NCBI RefSeq assembly: GCF_000177195.2
Contig: NC_015953.1
Location: 1,798,001 to 1,862,000 of the forward strand
Direction: 5' to 3'
DNA length: 64,000 nt
Source: Streptomyces sp. SirexAA-E
GTDB lineage: Bacteria; Actinomycetota; Actinomycetes; Streptomycetales; Streptomycetaceae
Below are positions 36,376 to 44,612 of this stretch, one piece after another. Each line of letters opens with the position of its first letter. The first letter of the stretch is position 1. Made by a program: the position numbers and the translations under genes. Under the pieces are notes generated by a model. It did no database searches and was not told the origin of the DNA. It saw only the letters and a list, made by a program, of their open reading frames with translations.

Positions 36376-38100
36376 TCAGCCGCGCCAGACGTCGGAGGTC
36401 AGCGCGACCTTGCCGGAGGACGGCACGGTGGCGGTGCGGTTGGCGCCGCTCTCCCAGGTGACGTTGCCGGCCGCGTCCTTGCGGAGGTACTTGTAGGCGA
36501 ACGACGTCCCGGCGGGCAGGGCGACGTCGAGCTTCCAGACGGGGTACGCGGCCGGGTCGAGCTTCAGGGCGCCGCCGGGGTTCCAGTCGCCGAGCGTGGC
36601 CTGGTCGCCGGTGACGTAGATGTTCTGGCCCAGGACCGTGGTGGCGGCGACGCCGAAGGAGGCACCGGATCCGCCGGTCCCGGGGTCGGGGGTCGTGCCG
36701 CCGCCGGTGCAGGTACGGGCGCCCGTGTGCAGGGCCACGGCGGTGTTCGAGCCGAGGGTGGCGGTGAACTGGCCGGAGCCGTTGACGGTGACGCCCTTGC
36801 CGGACTGGACGTCGCAGTAGTCACCGGCGGGCAGCGACGTCTGGAACGTACGGGTCAGCGAGGAGCCCTCGTGGTTGATGGCGACGTACGCCTTGGAGCC
36901 GCGTCCGAAGGCGATCTGGTCGCCGCCGTTGTCCCACCAGTTGGTGACGGCCTGGCCGCGGGCGGCGTTGCGGAAGCCGACCATGGAGGAGATCTCGGTC
37001 CAGGCGTGCTGGCACTTCCAGCCGTCGCTGTAACAGGCGTTGACCTGGCCGCCGCTCGGCGGGCCGGCGTCCTTGTCGGACCACTCGTAACCGGAGTGGA
37101 CGTCCGGGGATCCGTAGGGGTAGGCCAGCATGAAGACGCTCGCCAGGGTGTAGTCGGCGCCGTTCTTGTAGTTCAGCGTCTCACCGTTGCGTTCGGTGTC
37201 GTGGTTGTCGACGAAGACCGCCGACCTGCCCGACTCCATGAAGCCCCAGCCCTCGCCGAAGTTCTTCAGGTCGGCGAGGTTCCCGCCGAGGAAGGACTGC
37301 TTGAGCCCGCGGGCGTAGCGGAACTCCTGGACGTCACCGGTGCCGAGGTACTCGGTGGGCGAGACCGCCTCGTTCGCCCCGTAGATGGCCTCCTGCTTCC
37401 AGTACACGTTCGGGTTGCTGAGCCGCGACTTGATGTTGGCGAGGTCGCCGGCCGGCATGTGCTTGGCGGCGTCGATCCGGAAGCCGTCGACGCCGAGGGA
37501 GAGGAGGTCGTTCAGGTAGCCGGCGATCTTGCCGCGTACGTACTCCTCGCCGGTGTCCAGGTCGGCCAGTCCGACGAGTTCGCAGTTCTGGACGTTGGCG
37601 CGGTCGCCGTAGTTGTTGATCTCCGACTGGCAGTCGTTCATGTCGTTGACCGAGTAGAGCCCCGGGTAGTCGTACTTCGTGTACGAGGACCCTCCCGTGC
37701 CGGTCCCCGACCCGGACGACATGTGGTTGACGACCGCGTCGGCGACGACCTTGACGCCCGCGCCGTGGCAGGTACCGACCATGTTCGCGAAGGCCGTACG
37801 GTCACCGAGCCGCCCGGCGATCTTGTAGCTGACGGGCTGGTAGGAGGTCCACCACTGCCCGCCCTGGATGTGCTCCTGGGGCGGCGAGACCTGCACGTAG
37901 CCGTATCCGGCGGGGCCGAGGCTGTCGGTGCACGCCTTGGCGACGGAGTCGAACTTCCACTCGAACATCACGGCGGTGACGTCCTTCTCGCCGGGCGGGG
38001 CGGCCTGGGCCGTGCCGGCGGTGCCGAGCCCGGCGGGAAGGGCGAGGACGGCGGCGCCGGTGACGAGGGCGAGTGAGGCCGACAGTGATCTTCGTGCCAT
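36376..38100 (-). CDS. amyA: Secreted alpha-amylase with starch-binding domain
   Basis: Extracellular GH13 alpha-amylase of 574 residues that cuts internal alpha-1,4 bonds in starch. The signal peptide (residues 1-33) ends at GTAQAAP. Catalytic motifs are DAVVNHM (about 123), GFRIDAAKH (about 206, nucleophile Asp), the acid Glu in WKQEAIYG (about 235) and FVDNHDTER (about 299). A Gly/Thr/Pro linker ([14 protein letters not shown]) leads to a C-terminal CBM20 ([20 protein letters not shown], about 495-514). ATG start with AGGAGG about seven bases before. MalR-like palindromes lie upstream, so maltose induction and glucose repression are likely. Confidence 0.95.
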   Translation of the reverse strand: MARRSLSASLALVTGAAVLALPAGLGTAGTAQAAPPGEKDVTAVMFEWKFDSVAKACTDSLGPAGYGYVQVSPPQEHIQGGQWWTSYQPVSYKIAGRLGDRTAFANMVGTCHGAGVKVVADAVVNHMSSGSGTGTGGSSYTKYDYPGLYSVNDMNDCQSEINNYGDRANVQNCELVGLADLDTGEEYVRGKIAGYLNDLLSLGVDGFRIDAAKHMPAGDLANIKSRLSNPNVYWKQEAIYGANEAVSPTEYLGTGDVQEFRYARGLKQSFLGGNLADLKNFGEGWGFMESGRSAVFVDNHDTERNGETLNYKNGADYTLASVFMLAYPYGSPDVHSGYEWSDKDAGPPSGGQVNACYSDGWKCQHAWTEISSMVGFRNAARGQAVTNWWDNGGDQIAFGRGSKAYVAINHEGSSLTRTFQTSLPAGDYCDVQSGKGVTVNGSGQFTATLGSNTAVALHTGARTCTGGGTTPDPGTGGSGASFGVAATTVLGQNIYVTGDQATLGDWNPGGALKLDPAAYPVWKLDVALPAGTSFAYKYLRKDAAGNVTWESGANRTATVPSSGKVALTSDVWRG

Positions 38101-38171
38101 GACGTTCCTCCTGCGGTGGGGGACGTACCGGGGATGGGCGGAGCAGCCTCACGTGGCAACGCGCCGTGCCC

Positions 38172-38198
38172 TCAAGGCTTGAAGGTTCTTGCAGCAAG
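38172..38198 (-). promoter_or_regulatory. MalR-like operator block upstream of amyA
   Basis: Two overlapping palindromic elements are seen: TCAAGGCTTGA at 38172-38182 and CTTGCAGCAAG at 38188-38198. Between them, TTGAAGGTTCTTGCA resembles the elements in the malE-malR gap (TGCA.GAA..TTC). It lies 72-98 bases before the amyA start. Confidence 0.55.
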
Positions 38199-38296
38199 GA
38201 TGCAAACCCTGTGCGCAGCAGACCGTACGAGCCCGACATGGTCCGGTCAACCCCCTGGACACGTCGCGATTACGTCCCGCTCACATCCACGAAATC

Positions 38297-38340
38297 TCGC
38301 AGTTTTCTGCCTGCAAGGACTTACGCAAGATATTGCGGAG
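38297..38340. promoter_or_regulatory. Second cluster of GCAAG-type repeats
   Basis: The cluster contains CGCAGTTTTCTGC, TGCAAGG and the palindrome CGCAAGATATTGCG (38324-38337). It lies about 200 bases before amyA, in the 515-base gap that otherwise shows no supported gene. It may be a distal MalR-like site or control the divergent gene at 38616. Confidence 0.4.
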
Positions 38341-38615
38341 CTGTTAAGTTCGACCCGACTCCGGCCCGGCCGGCCGGGGGTCCGGTGCGCCGGGCCCCAC
38401 GCGCCCGGACGGCCGGGCCGGTCACGGCGCGGAGAGGCCCCGAGGTCGCTTCCCCGCCGGCCCAAACCCTGGGCCGATCTCGGGGGCTCTCCCGCGCGTA
38501 CACACCTGGCGCGCGAACGGCTCGAAGCCCCGCGCCGCGCCGGCTCGGGCATGACGCCCCATCAGGAGGCGCCCCGTCGGGGGCGGCCGGGCGAGGCCCA
38601 CTAAACTCACCGCCC

Positions 38616-39548
38616 ATGTGGCCAGGACAGCAGTCGCCCTCCGGACAGCCGAACCCGAGGGACGGGTACCCCGGTTCGCCTCCCACGCAGCCCGCCGCGC
38701 CGGGCCCCGACTGGCATGCCGCGCCCACCGTCGGCATGGGCGCCCCCGAGCCGCCCCGACGCTCCTGGAACCGGACGACGGTCACCGCCGTGACCGCTGC
38801 CGCCGCCGTCGTCGTGGCGTGCGGGGTGACGGGCTTCCTGCTGCTGGGCGACGACGGGGACGACAAGGCGGACGCGAAGCCCACGGCGACGGACTCCGCG
38901 AGCGCCGACGGCACGGACCGGTCCGCGGCGAAGGGCGGCTCCGGCCCGCTCGTCCCCGGCTGGAACACGGTGGCCAACCCCAAGCGCGGCATCACCTTCG
39001 ACGCCCCGGCCTCCTGGGCCCGGCAGTCCGTGGACTGGGTCAGTTACGTCGCGGAGGACAGCGACCCCGAGGAGAAGCCGATGGTCGCGATGATGGCCCC
39101 GGCGGTCTTCAAGGAGAAGTGGTGCACGTCCGACGACGACAGGAACGGCACCCAGGAGGACACCCCGCTCGCCTCGGTGGGCACCACCGGCGAGAAGGGC
39201 GCGAAGAGCACCGCCGAAGCCGCCGAGGACACCGCGCAGAAGTGGGTCTACGGCGCCTACACCCAGCCCGACCGGTCCCGCCTGACGATCGGTGAGCCGG
39301 AGACCTACCGGACGAAGACGGGCATCGAGGGCAGCCTCGTGACGGTCACCTCGTCCGGCACGCCGAAGAAGGGCACGTGCGACACCGACGGCAAGGCGGT
39401 GACGTTCGCCTTCAAGAACGCGGAGGGCGCCTACGTGTCCTGGACCTACGTCGGGGCACACGGGGTGTCGGACGAAGTGCCCGACGCCACGATCCGCCAA
39501 ATCCTCAGCACGGTACGCCTCTACGAGGAGGGCGACGGCCAGGACTGA
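38616..39548 (+). CDS. Single-pass membrane protein with extracellular domain, hypothetical
   Basis: Protein of 310 residues. The N-terminal 45 residues are Pro/Gly/Gln-rich and cytoplasmic. One transmembrane helix follows (VTAVTAAAAVVVACGVTGFLLLG, about residues 51-73, shown here as its core AAAVVVACGVTGFLLL). A low-complexity spacer (Asp/Lys/Ala/Thr) leads to an extracellular domain of about 200 residues (GITFDAPASWARQSVDWVS). No enzymatic motif is recognised. Such proteins are common in Streptomyces and often have unknown roles. No partner is evident nearby. Confidence 0.75.
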   Translation: MWPGQQSPSGQPNPRDGYPGSPPTQPAAPGPDWHAAPTVGMGAPEPPRRSWNRTTVTAVTAAAAVVVACGVTGFLLLGDDGDDKADAKPTATDSASADGTDRSAAKGGSGPLVPGWNTVANPKRGITFDAPASWARQSVDWVSYVAEDSDPEEKPMVAMMAPAVFKEKWCTSDDDRNGTQEDTPLASVGTTGEKGAKSTAEAAEDTAQKWVYGAYTQPDRSRLTIGEPETYRTKTGIEGSLVTVTSSGTPKKGTCDTDGKAVTFAFKNAEGAYVSWTYVGAHGVSDEVPDATIRQILSTVRLYEEGDGQD

Positions 39549-39568
39549 GGCCCCGCTCTCGTTGCCAC

Positions 39569-39869
39569 CTACCGGGGAGCCGCGGTTCCCGGGTCTACGG
39601 AGTACCCCTCGCCGAAGACCTCCCCGCCGTGGCGGCGAGGGCGGCACGGGCCACTGACGCAGGAGCTCCGGATCGCCGCAGGCGGTGACCTTCTCGCGGA
39701 TCTCGTCCGTGATGTCGATACCGCGTACGCCGAGGATGAGCGCGAGCGGCGAGGTGTAGAAGGAAAGGTCCACGGTCACCAGGTTCCTCCACTGTTGTGC
39801 GGCCGGTGTGAAGAGGCCCGGGTATTCCTGAAAGACGCGGTGCATCGCTTCGTGAGGTGCACTGACCAC
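39569..39869 (-). pseudogene. Decayed Rpn/PDDEXK-like nuclease-family gene
   Basis: The start PHEAMHRVFQEYPGLF matches, from memory, the N-terminus of a common Streptomyces Rpn-like family. It runs straight into the C-terminal part WRNLVTVDLSFYTSPLALIL and EIREKVTACGDPELLRQW, with the roughly 200-residue nuclease core missing. A frameshift then moves the C-terminus to another frame, where RAALAATAGEVFGEGYS ends at a TAG (39569-39571). So there is a large internal deletion and a frameshift. The Streptomyces family is abundant and often mobile; this copy cannot be functional. Confidence 0.65.
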
Positions 39870-39998
39870 GGGTTTCCGTTCGGGAGCAAGCTGCCGTCTC
39901 CGGGCGGGCGGACCGTGATGAGGAGGATCCGCGATGCGCTGCATGTGACACCAGCACATGCAGCCACCTTGGGGCCCACCCACTCCAGCCAACCCGCA

Positions 39999-40475
39999 TC
40001 ACCCAAGTGAGTGATCAAGCAGATTTTCCGACCTATTAGCGGATGTGAGGTCGATTTCGGCCCAGACCGTCTTGCGCGGGACCGGTCCGACCTCGACACC
40101 CCAGCGGTCCGCGAGCGCCTCGACGATCAGCAGTCCGCGCCCCGACTCGGCGTCGTCGGGCGGGGGTTCGACGGCGCCGGGCGCGGGAGGCAGACGCTCA
40201 CCCAGAGTGTCCGTCACCTCGATGCGGAGGAGCACGTCGCGATGGGCCGTGATCCGCAACCGGAAGTCACGGCCCGGCACGCGCCCGTGGAAGGCGGCGT
40301 TCACGGCCAGTTCGGCCACGATCTGCGCGGCCGGCTCGGTGGGCAGTCCCCAGTCGCCCAGATGCGCTGTGGCCAGCAGACGAGCGAGCCTGGCGCCCCG
40401 ACGGGTGGGAGACAGCAGCACCGTGAACTGCCGGTCGAGAGCGGAATGTTCGGTTCGGGTGATTTCTTGGGTCAC
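39999..40475 (-). CDS. HATPase-domain ATP-binding protein (anti-sigma-like)
   Basis: Protein of 158 residues with the GHKL/HATPase_c_2 fold of SpoIIAB/RsbW-like serine kinases. The N-box is IVAELAVNAAFHGR (about residue 49; usual form ELVTNAxxHA), and the G-box is ESGRGLLIVEALADRWGV (about residue 113). In Streptomyces such small ATPases commonly sit next to an XRE-DUF5753 regulator and a DUF397 protein, as here, in whiJ/abaA-like clusters. It is divergent from that pair. The kinase target is unknown. Confidence 0.85.
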   Translation of the reverse strand: MTQEITRTEHSALDRQFTVLLSPTRRGARLARLLATAHLGDWGLPTEPAAQIVAELAVNAAFHGRVPGRDFRLRITAHRDVLLRIEVTDTLGERLPPAPGAVEPPPDDAESGRGLLIVEALADRWGVEVGPVPRKTVWAEIDLTSANRSENLLDHSLG

Positions 40476-40536
40476 ATCACCCAGCGTGGCCCCGTCCGCG
40501 TACGTTGAGGAGCGACAAGGCGGTTACGTACGGTGA

Positions 40537-40572
40537 TTGTCCCGCTCTTGTCCAGCGTTGTCCCGGCTGTCC
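40537..40572. promoter_or_regulatory. Phased TTGTCC repeat array (candidate operator)
   Basis: TTGTCC occurs at 40537, 40548 and 40558, and CTGTCC at 40567, so spacings are 11, 10 and 9 bases on one face of the helix. Inverted CGACAAGG copies flank it at 40513-40520 and 40591-40598. It lies between the divergent ATPase and XRE genes. Confidence 0.55.
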
Positions 40573-40638
40573 AGGGTGACTTCTGGGGGACGACAAGGGT
40601 TGGGCGAGAACGGCAAGCGCGTCGGAAGTGGGGCACGG

Positions 40639-41517
40639 ATGAGCGTGGATGCGGTTGGTAGGGGACGCGAGGACGGCGGGGCGGACGACCATGGCTGGGA
40701 CGTCGATCCCGACGACGAGTCAGGGGCCGCGATGGTCGCTGCGGTGGGCCGCCAGATCAAGGCCTGGCGGGAGGCCGCAGGCATGCGGGCCGCTGAGTTC
40801 GGGGCCGCGATCGGGTACGGAGAGGACCTGGTCTACAAGGTGGAGGGCGGACGACGCATCCCCCGGCCCGAATTCCTGGACAGGTCGGACGAGGTGACAG
40901 GGGCGGGCGGCAAACTCTCCATGCTGAAACGGGAGCTGGCGGAGGTCCGGTACCCGAAGAAGGTCCGCGAGCTGGCGAAGCTGGAAGCACGGGCGGTCGA
41001 ACTGGAGGCGTACCACCATCACAACATCAATGGCCTGTTGCAGACAGAGGAACATATGCGGGCTCTGTTCGCGTCATGGTTGCCGGCTTACACGCAGGAC
41101 GAAATGGATCGGATGGTGGCTGCTCGCCTGGCCCGACGGTCCATCTTCGACCGAACACCGCTTCCATCGCTGAGCTTTGTCCAGGAAGAGGTGACTCTCC
41201 GCCGCCCCGTCGGAGGCACAATGGTGCTGCACCGCCAACTCGAACACCTGCTGGAGGTGGCACAGCTGCCGAACGTGACGATCCAAGTGTTGCCGACGAA
41301 CCGGGAAGAACATCCCGGAACAGGTGGGCTGATCGAGGTGTTGAGGTTTCCCGACGGCAGTGCGCTGGGGCGATCCGAGGGTGCGTTCAGCGGTCGGCCC
41401 GTCTCGGACCTGAAGCAACTCAGAATCCTCGGTCTGCGCTATGGCATGATCCGGGCGCACGCTCTTACACCGCGTGAGTCGGTGGCCTTCATTGAGCAAC
41501 TGCGGGGAGAAGCATGA
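40639..41517 (+). CDS. XRE-family regulator with DUF5753 (whiJ-like)
   Basis: Regulator of 292 residues. The N-terminal HTH (about residues 35-90) is GRQIKAWREAAGMRAAEFGA then GYGEDLVYKVEGGRRIPRPE (each a separate stretch). The C-terminal DUF5753 domain follows (LLQTEEHMRALFASW, LPNVTIQVLPTNREEHPG). This two-domain design is the WhiJ/AbaA type of developmental regulator, also called xre in Scr1/Scr2-like pairs. Its TGA overlaps the start of the DUF397 gene (ATGA at 41514), implying coupling. The start at ATG 40639 is favoured; upstream starts from 40537 would run through the repeat array. Confidence 0.88.
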   Translation: MSVDAVGRGREDGGADDHGWDVDPDDESGAAMVAAVGRQIKAWREAAGMRAAEFGAAIGYGEDLVYKVEGGRRIPRPEFLDRSDEVTGAGGKLSMLKRELAEVRYPKKVRELAKLEARAVELEAYHHHNINGLLQTEEHMRALFASWLPAYTQDEMDRMVAARLARRSIFDRTPLPSLSFVQEEVTLRRPVGGTMVLHRQLEHLLEVAQLPNVTIQVLPTNREEHPGTGGLIEVLRFPDGSALGRSEGAFSGRPVSDLKQLRILGLRYGMIRAHALTPRESVAFIEQLRGEA

Positions 41518-41723
41518 TCCACAATTCCTCTGCCGAGGAAGCCACGGGGCCACACTGGCACAGAAGCAGCTACAGCAGCAGTGGTGACGGCAACGACTGC
41601 GTCGAGGTGGCAACCGCACCCGGCACCGTGCATGTCCGCGACTCCAAGAACCTGCCGGGACCCCGCCTCGGCTTCGCCCCCACCGCATGGAACGCCTTCG
41701 TGGCGCACACGTCCGGGCGCTGA
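41514..41723 (+). CDS. DUF397 protein
   Basis: Small protein of 69 residues with the DUF397 signature: HWHRSSYSSSGDGNDCVEVA (residues 14-33), VHVRDSKNLPGPRLGF and AWNAFVAH. It is coupled to the XRE-DUF5753 gene by a 4-base overlap. In Streptomyces the pair behaves as a regulatory module (xre/DUF397, Scr1/Scr2 type); the DUF397 protein is thought to modulate its partner. A strong hairpin overlaps the stop codon. Confidence 0.92.
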   Translation: MIHNSSAEEATGPHWHRSSYSSSGDGNDCVEVATAPGTVHVRDSKNLPGPRLGFAPTAWNAFVAHTSGR

Positions 41724-41753
41724 AAGGCCGGGTCCCTCCGGACCCGGCCTTTC
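41722..41753. terminator. Bidirectional hairpin terminator
   Basis: Perfect 14-bp arms (41722-41735 and 41740-41753) with a 4-base loop, an A-rich start and a T-rich end. It separates the DUF397 gene from the convergent LacI-type gene. Confidence 0.85.
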
Positions 41754-41775
41754 CGTCCCCGCACGGGCACGCGCC

Positions 41776-42822
41776 TCAGAGGCCGCGTGCCGCCGCCGTG
41801 GACCCCCGTACCACCAGCTCCGGCTGGAACACGTACTCCGTGCGCTGCACGGGGTTTCCGCCGATCTCCTCCAGCAGCGCCCCGACGGCCGCCCCCGCCA
41901 TCGCCTGTACCGGCTGGCGGACCGTGGTCAGCGGCGGGTCGGTGAACGCGATGAGCTGCGAGTCGTCGAAGCCGACCACGGACACGTCGCGCGGGACGTC
42001 CAGGCCCCGGCCCCGGGCCGCCCGGACCACGCCGAGCGCCATCAGGTCGCTGCCGCAGACGATGCCCGTGCAGCCGGCGTCGAGCAGGGCGCCGGCCGCG
42101 ACCTGGCCGCCCTCGACGCTGAACAGCGTGGAGCAGACGAGGTCCTCCGCCTCGCTCCGGTCCATGCCCAGCACCGAGACGGCGGCGTCGAGGAAGCCCT
42201 CGCGCTTGCGCCGGGAGGGCACATAGCGCTGCGGCCCGATGGCCAGGCCGATCCGGCGGTGGCCCAGCTCGGCGAGGTGCCCGACCGCCATCCGTACGGC
42301 GGCCGGGTCGTCCGGCGAGACGAACGGGGCGCTGATCCGCTCGTTGTAGCCGTTGATCAGGACGAACGGCACCCCGCGTTCGCTGAGCGCGGCGTAGCGC
42401 GCCGGGTCCGCCGAAGTGTCGGCGTGCAGCCCTGAGAGGAAGACGATGCCGCCGACGCCCCGCTCGACGAGTTGTTCGACGAGCTCGTCCTCGGTGGCGC
42501 CGCCGGGCAGTTGGGTGCACAGGACGGGCGTGTAGCCGTGCCCGGCGAGCACCTGTTCCACGGACTGGGCGAACGCCGGGAAGATCGGGTTGGTGAGTTC
42601 GGGCGTCACCAGGCCGATCAGCCCGGCGCTGCGCTTGCGCAGCGGTACGGGACGTTCGTAGCCGAGGACGTCGAGCGCCGCGAGCACCCGCTGACGCGTG
42701 GTGTCCGCGACGCCCGGCTTCCCGTTGAGGACCCGGCTGACCGTCGCCTCGCTGACCGCGGCGTGGCCGGCGATGTCGGAGAGCCGAGGCGCCGGCCCGG
42801 TCCTGGCTGCGGGGACGGTCAC
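41776..42822 (-). CDS. LacI-family regulator, MalR paralogue coupled to aglA
   Basis: Regulator of 348 residues closely related to the MalR encoded at 48.2 kb. The LacI HTH is LSDIAGHAAVSEATVSRVLN (about residues 11-30) and GKPGVADTTRQRVLAALD follows. The periplasmic-binding-like domain shares long blocks with MalR (RSAGLIGLVTPELTNPIFPA, FLSGLHADTSADPARYAALS, DDSQLIAFTDPPLTTVRQPV). Its GTG overlaps the aglA stop (GTGA at 42819-42822), so it is made together with the alpha-glucosidase at the end of the mal transcript. It may bind the same operators as MalR or heterodimerise; that is inference. Confidence 0.88.
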   Translation of the reverse strand: MTVPAARTGPAPRLSDIAGHAAVSEATVSRVLNGKPGVADTTRQRVLAALDVLGYERPVPLRKRSAGLIGLVTPELTNPIFPAFAQSVEQVLAGHGYTPVLCTQLPGGATEDELVEQLVERGVGGIVFLSGLHADTSADPARYAALSERGVPFVLINGYNERISAPFVSPDDPAAVRMAVGHLAELGHRRIGLAIGPQRYVPSRRKREGFLDAAVSVLGMDRSEAEDLVCSTLFSVEGGQVAAGALLDAGCTGIVCGSDLMALGVVRAARGRGLDVPRDVSVVGFDDSQLIAFTDPPLTTVRQPVQAMAGAAVGALLEEIGGNPVQRTEYVFQPELVVRGSTAAARGL

Positions 42823-44495
42823 ACCGTCCACCACACCGTGGTGTCGGCGGGCAGCTCGACGGTGTCGCCGTCGACGGCGACCGGGGCGCTGGCGAGCAGC
42901 AGGGTGCCGGGGACGGGCAGGGCCACGGGCGCGTCCGTGGTGTTGACGGTGCAGACGAAGCCGGGGCGGCCGAGGACGAGCACACCGTCGGGGGCGCTCT
43001 TCCACTCCACGTCCGTGCCGGCGCCGAGGCCGGGGTGCTCCCGGCGGGCGGCGATGGCGGCCCGGTACAGCTCCAGGGTGGAGCCCTCCGTGCCGGTCTG
43101 CGCCTCGATGGAGAGCTCGCCCCATCCGGCAGGCTGGGGCAGCCAGCTGCCGCCGTCGCCGAAGCCGTACGAGCTGCCCTCGCGGGTCCACGGGATCGGC
43201 ACCCGGCAGCCGTCGCGGAAGCCGTCCTGGCCCTCGGCCCGGAAGAACGACGGGTCCTGACGGGCCTCGTCGGGCAGGTCGGTGACGTCCGGCAGGCCCA
43301 GTTCCTCGCCCTGGTAGACGTAGGCGGAGCCGGGGAGCGCCAGCATCAGCAGGGTCGCCGCACGGGCCCTGCGCAGGCCCTTGTCGCGGTCGCCTGCGGT
43401 ACGGATCTGGGTGCCCAGGCCCGGCGGGTTGGCGAAGCGGGTGGCGTGCCGGGTGACGTCGTGGTTGGAGAGCACCCAGGTGGTGGGCGCGCCGACCGGG
43501 CGCATGGCGGCCAGCGAGGAGTCGATGACCGTGCGGAGCTCGGCGGCGTCCCAGGCGGTCGACAGGTACTGGAAGTTGAATGCCTGGTGCATCTCGTCGG
43601 GGCGCACGTAGTTCGCGGTGCGCTCGACGGTGGGGGTCCATGCCTCGGCGACGGCGATCCGGTCGCCGGGGTACTCGTCGAGGATGGTGCGCCAGCTGCG
43701 GTAGATCTCGTGCACCCCGTCCTGGTCGAAGAACGGCATGACATCGTTGCCCAGCAGCTTGAGCTGGTCGTGGGAGCCGAGGTCCGGCAGACCGTGGGCC
43801 TTGACGAGGCCGTGGGCGACGTCGACGCGGAAGCCGTCCACGCCCATGTCCAGCCAGAAGCGCAGGATCGAGCGGAACTCGTCGGCGACGGCCGGGTGCT
43901 CCCAGTTGAAGTCGGGCTGCTCGGGCGCGAAGAGGTGCAGGTACCAGTCGCCCGGGGTGCCGTCCGGGTTCGTGGTCCGGGTCCAGGCGGGGCCGCCGAA
44001 GATGGACTCCCAGTCGTTGGGCGGGAGTTCGCCGTCGGCGCCCTTGCCGGGGCGGAAGTGGTAGCGGTCGCGCAGGGCGGAGCCCGGGCCCTCGGCGAGC
44101 GCGCGCTTGAACCACTCGTGCTGGTCGGAGGAGTGGTTGGGCACCAGGTCGACGATGATGCGCAGGCCGAGAGCGTGGGCCTCGCGGATCAGGGCGTCGG
44201 CGTCCAGCAGCGTGCCGAACATGGGGTCGATGGCCCGGTAGTCGGCGACGTCGTACCCGGCGTCGGCCTGCGGGGAGGCGTAGAAGGGGCTGAGCCAGAC
44301 GGCGTCGACACCGAGGTCCCTGAGGTACGGGAGGCGCGCGGTTACACCCGCGAGATCCCCCATGCCGTCGCCGTTGCCGTCGGCGAAGCTGCGTGGGTAC
44401 ACCTGGTAGATCACCGCGTCCTGCCACCAGCCGATGCGGTGGCCCGGGGCGTCGGCGGACGTGCCGGTGGAGGGGGCAGCGAGGTGCTGGGTCAT
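42819..44495 (-). CDS. aglA: GH13 alpha-glucosidase
   Basis: Cytoplasmic exo-acting alpha-glucosidase of 558 residues (GH13, oligo-1,6/maltase group), which releases glucose from imported maltodextrins. Motifs: AVIYQVYPRSFADGNGDG (about 28-45), IVDLVPNHSS (about 120), DGFRVDVAHG (about 215), the acid Glu in IAVAEAWTP (about 275) and VLSNHDVTRH (about 340). No signal peptide, consistent with action after MalEFG uptake. ATG 44495 has a GGGA nearby. It lies 117 bases after malG, with a hairpin between, and overlaps the downstream LacI gene. Confidence 0.93.
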   Translation of the reverse strand: MTQHLAAPSTGTSADAPGHRIGWWQDAVIYQVYPRSFADGNGDGMGDLAGVTARLPYLRDLGVDAVWLSPFYASPQADAGYDVADYRAIDPMFGTLLDADALIREAHALGLRIIVDLVPNHSSDQHEWFKRALAEGPGSALRDRYHFRPGKGADGELPPNDWESIFGGPAWTRTTNPDGTPGDWYLHLFAPEQPDFNWEHPAVADEFRSILRFWLDMGVDGFRVDVAHGLVKAHGLPDLGSHDQLKLLGNDVMPFFDQDGVHEIYRSWRTILDEYPGDRIAVAEAWTPTVERTANYVRPDEMHQAFNFQYLSTAWDAAELRTVIDSSLAAMRPVGAPTTWVLSNHDVTRHATRFANPPGLGTQIRTAGDRDKGLRRARAATLLMLALPGSAYVYQGEELGLPDVTDLPDEARQDPSFFRAEGQDGFRDGCRVPIPWTREGSSYGFGDGGSWLPQPAGWGELSIEAQTGTEGSTLELYRAAIAARREHPGLGAGTDVEWKSAPDGVLVLGRPGFVCTVNTTDAPVALPVPGTLLLASAPVAVDGDTVELPADTTVWWTV

Positions 44496-44522
44496 GTCGT
44501 CCCTGGGGTGTCTGGGTGGGGA

Positions 44523-44557
44523 GCGGCGCCGGGACCGGGTCGGGGATCCGGCGCCGC
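44523..44557 (-). terminator. Intercistronic hairpin between malG and aglA
   Basis: A 10-bp perfect stem (44523-44532 with 44548-44557) lies in the 117-base malG-aglA gap. It may be a partial terminator or a mRNA stabiliser that lowers aglA expression relative to the transporter genes. Confidence 0.5.
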
Positions 44558-44612
44558 CGTGACGGGTGCGTACGGTCGTGCGGGACTGGGCCGACGACAC
44601 GGCCCATGTGCG

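Noticed and set aside
39595..40002. A single intact 135-codon minus-strand gene in the amyA-mal insert
   Set aside because: Its frame only partly overlaps the Rpn-like C-terminus; homology is spread over two frames, so a pseudogene explains the region better.
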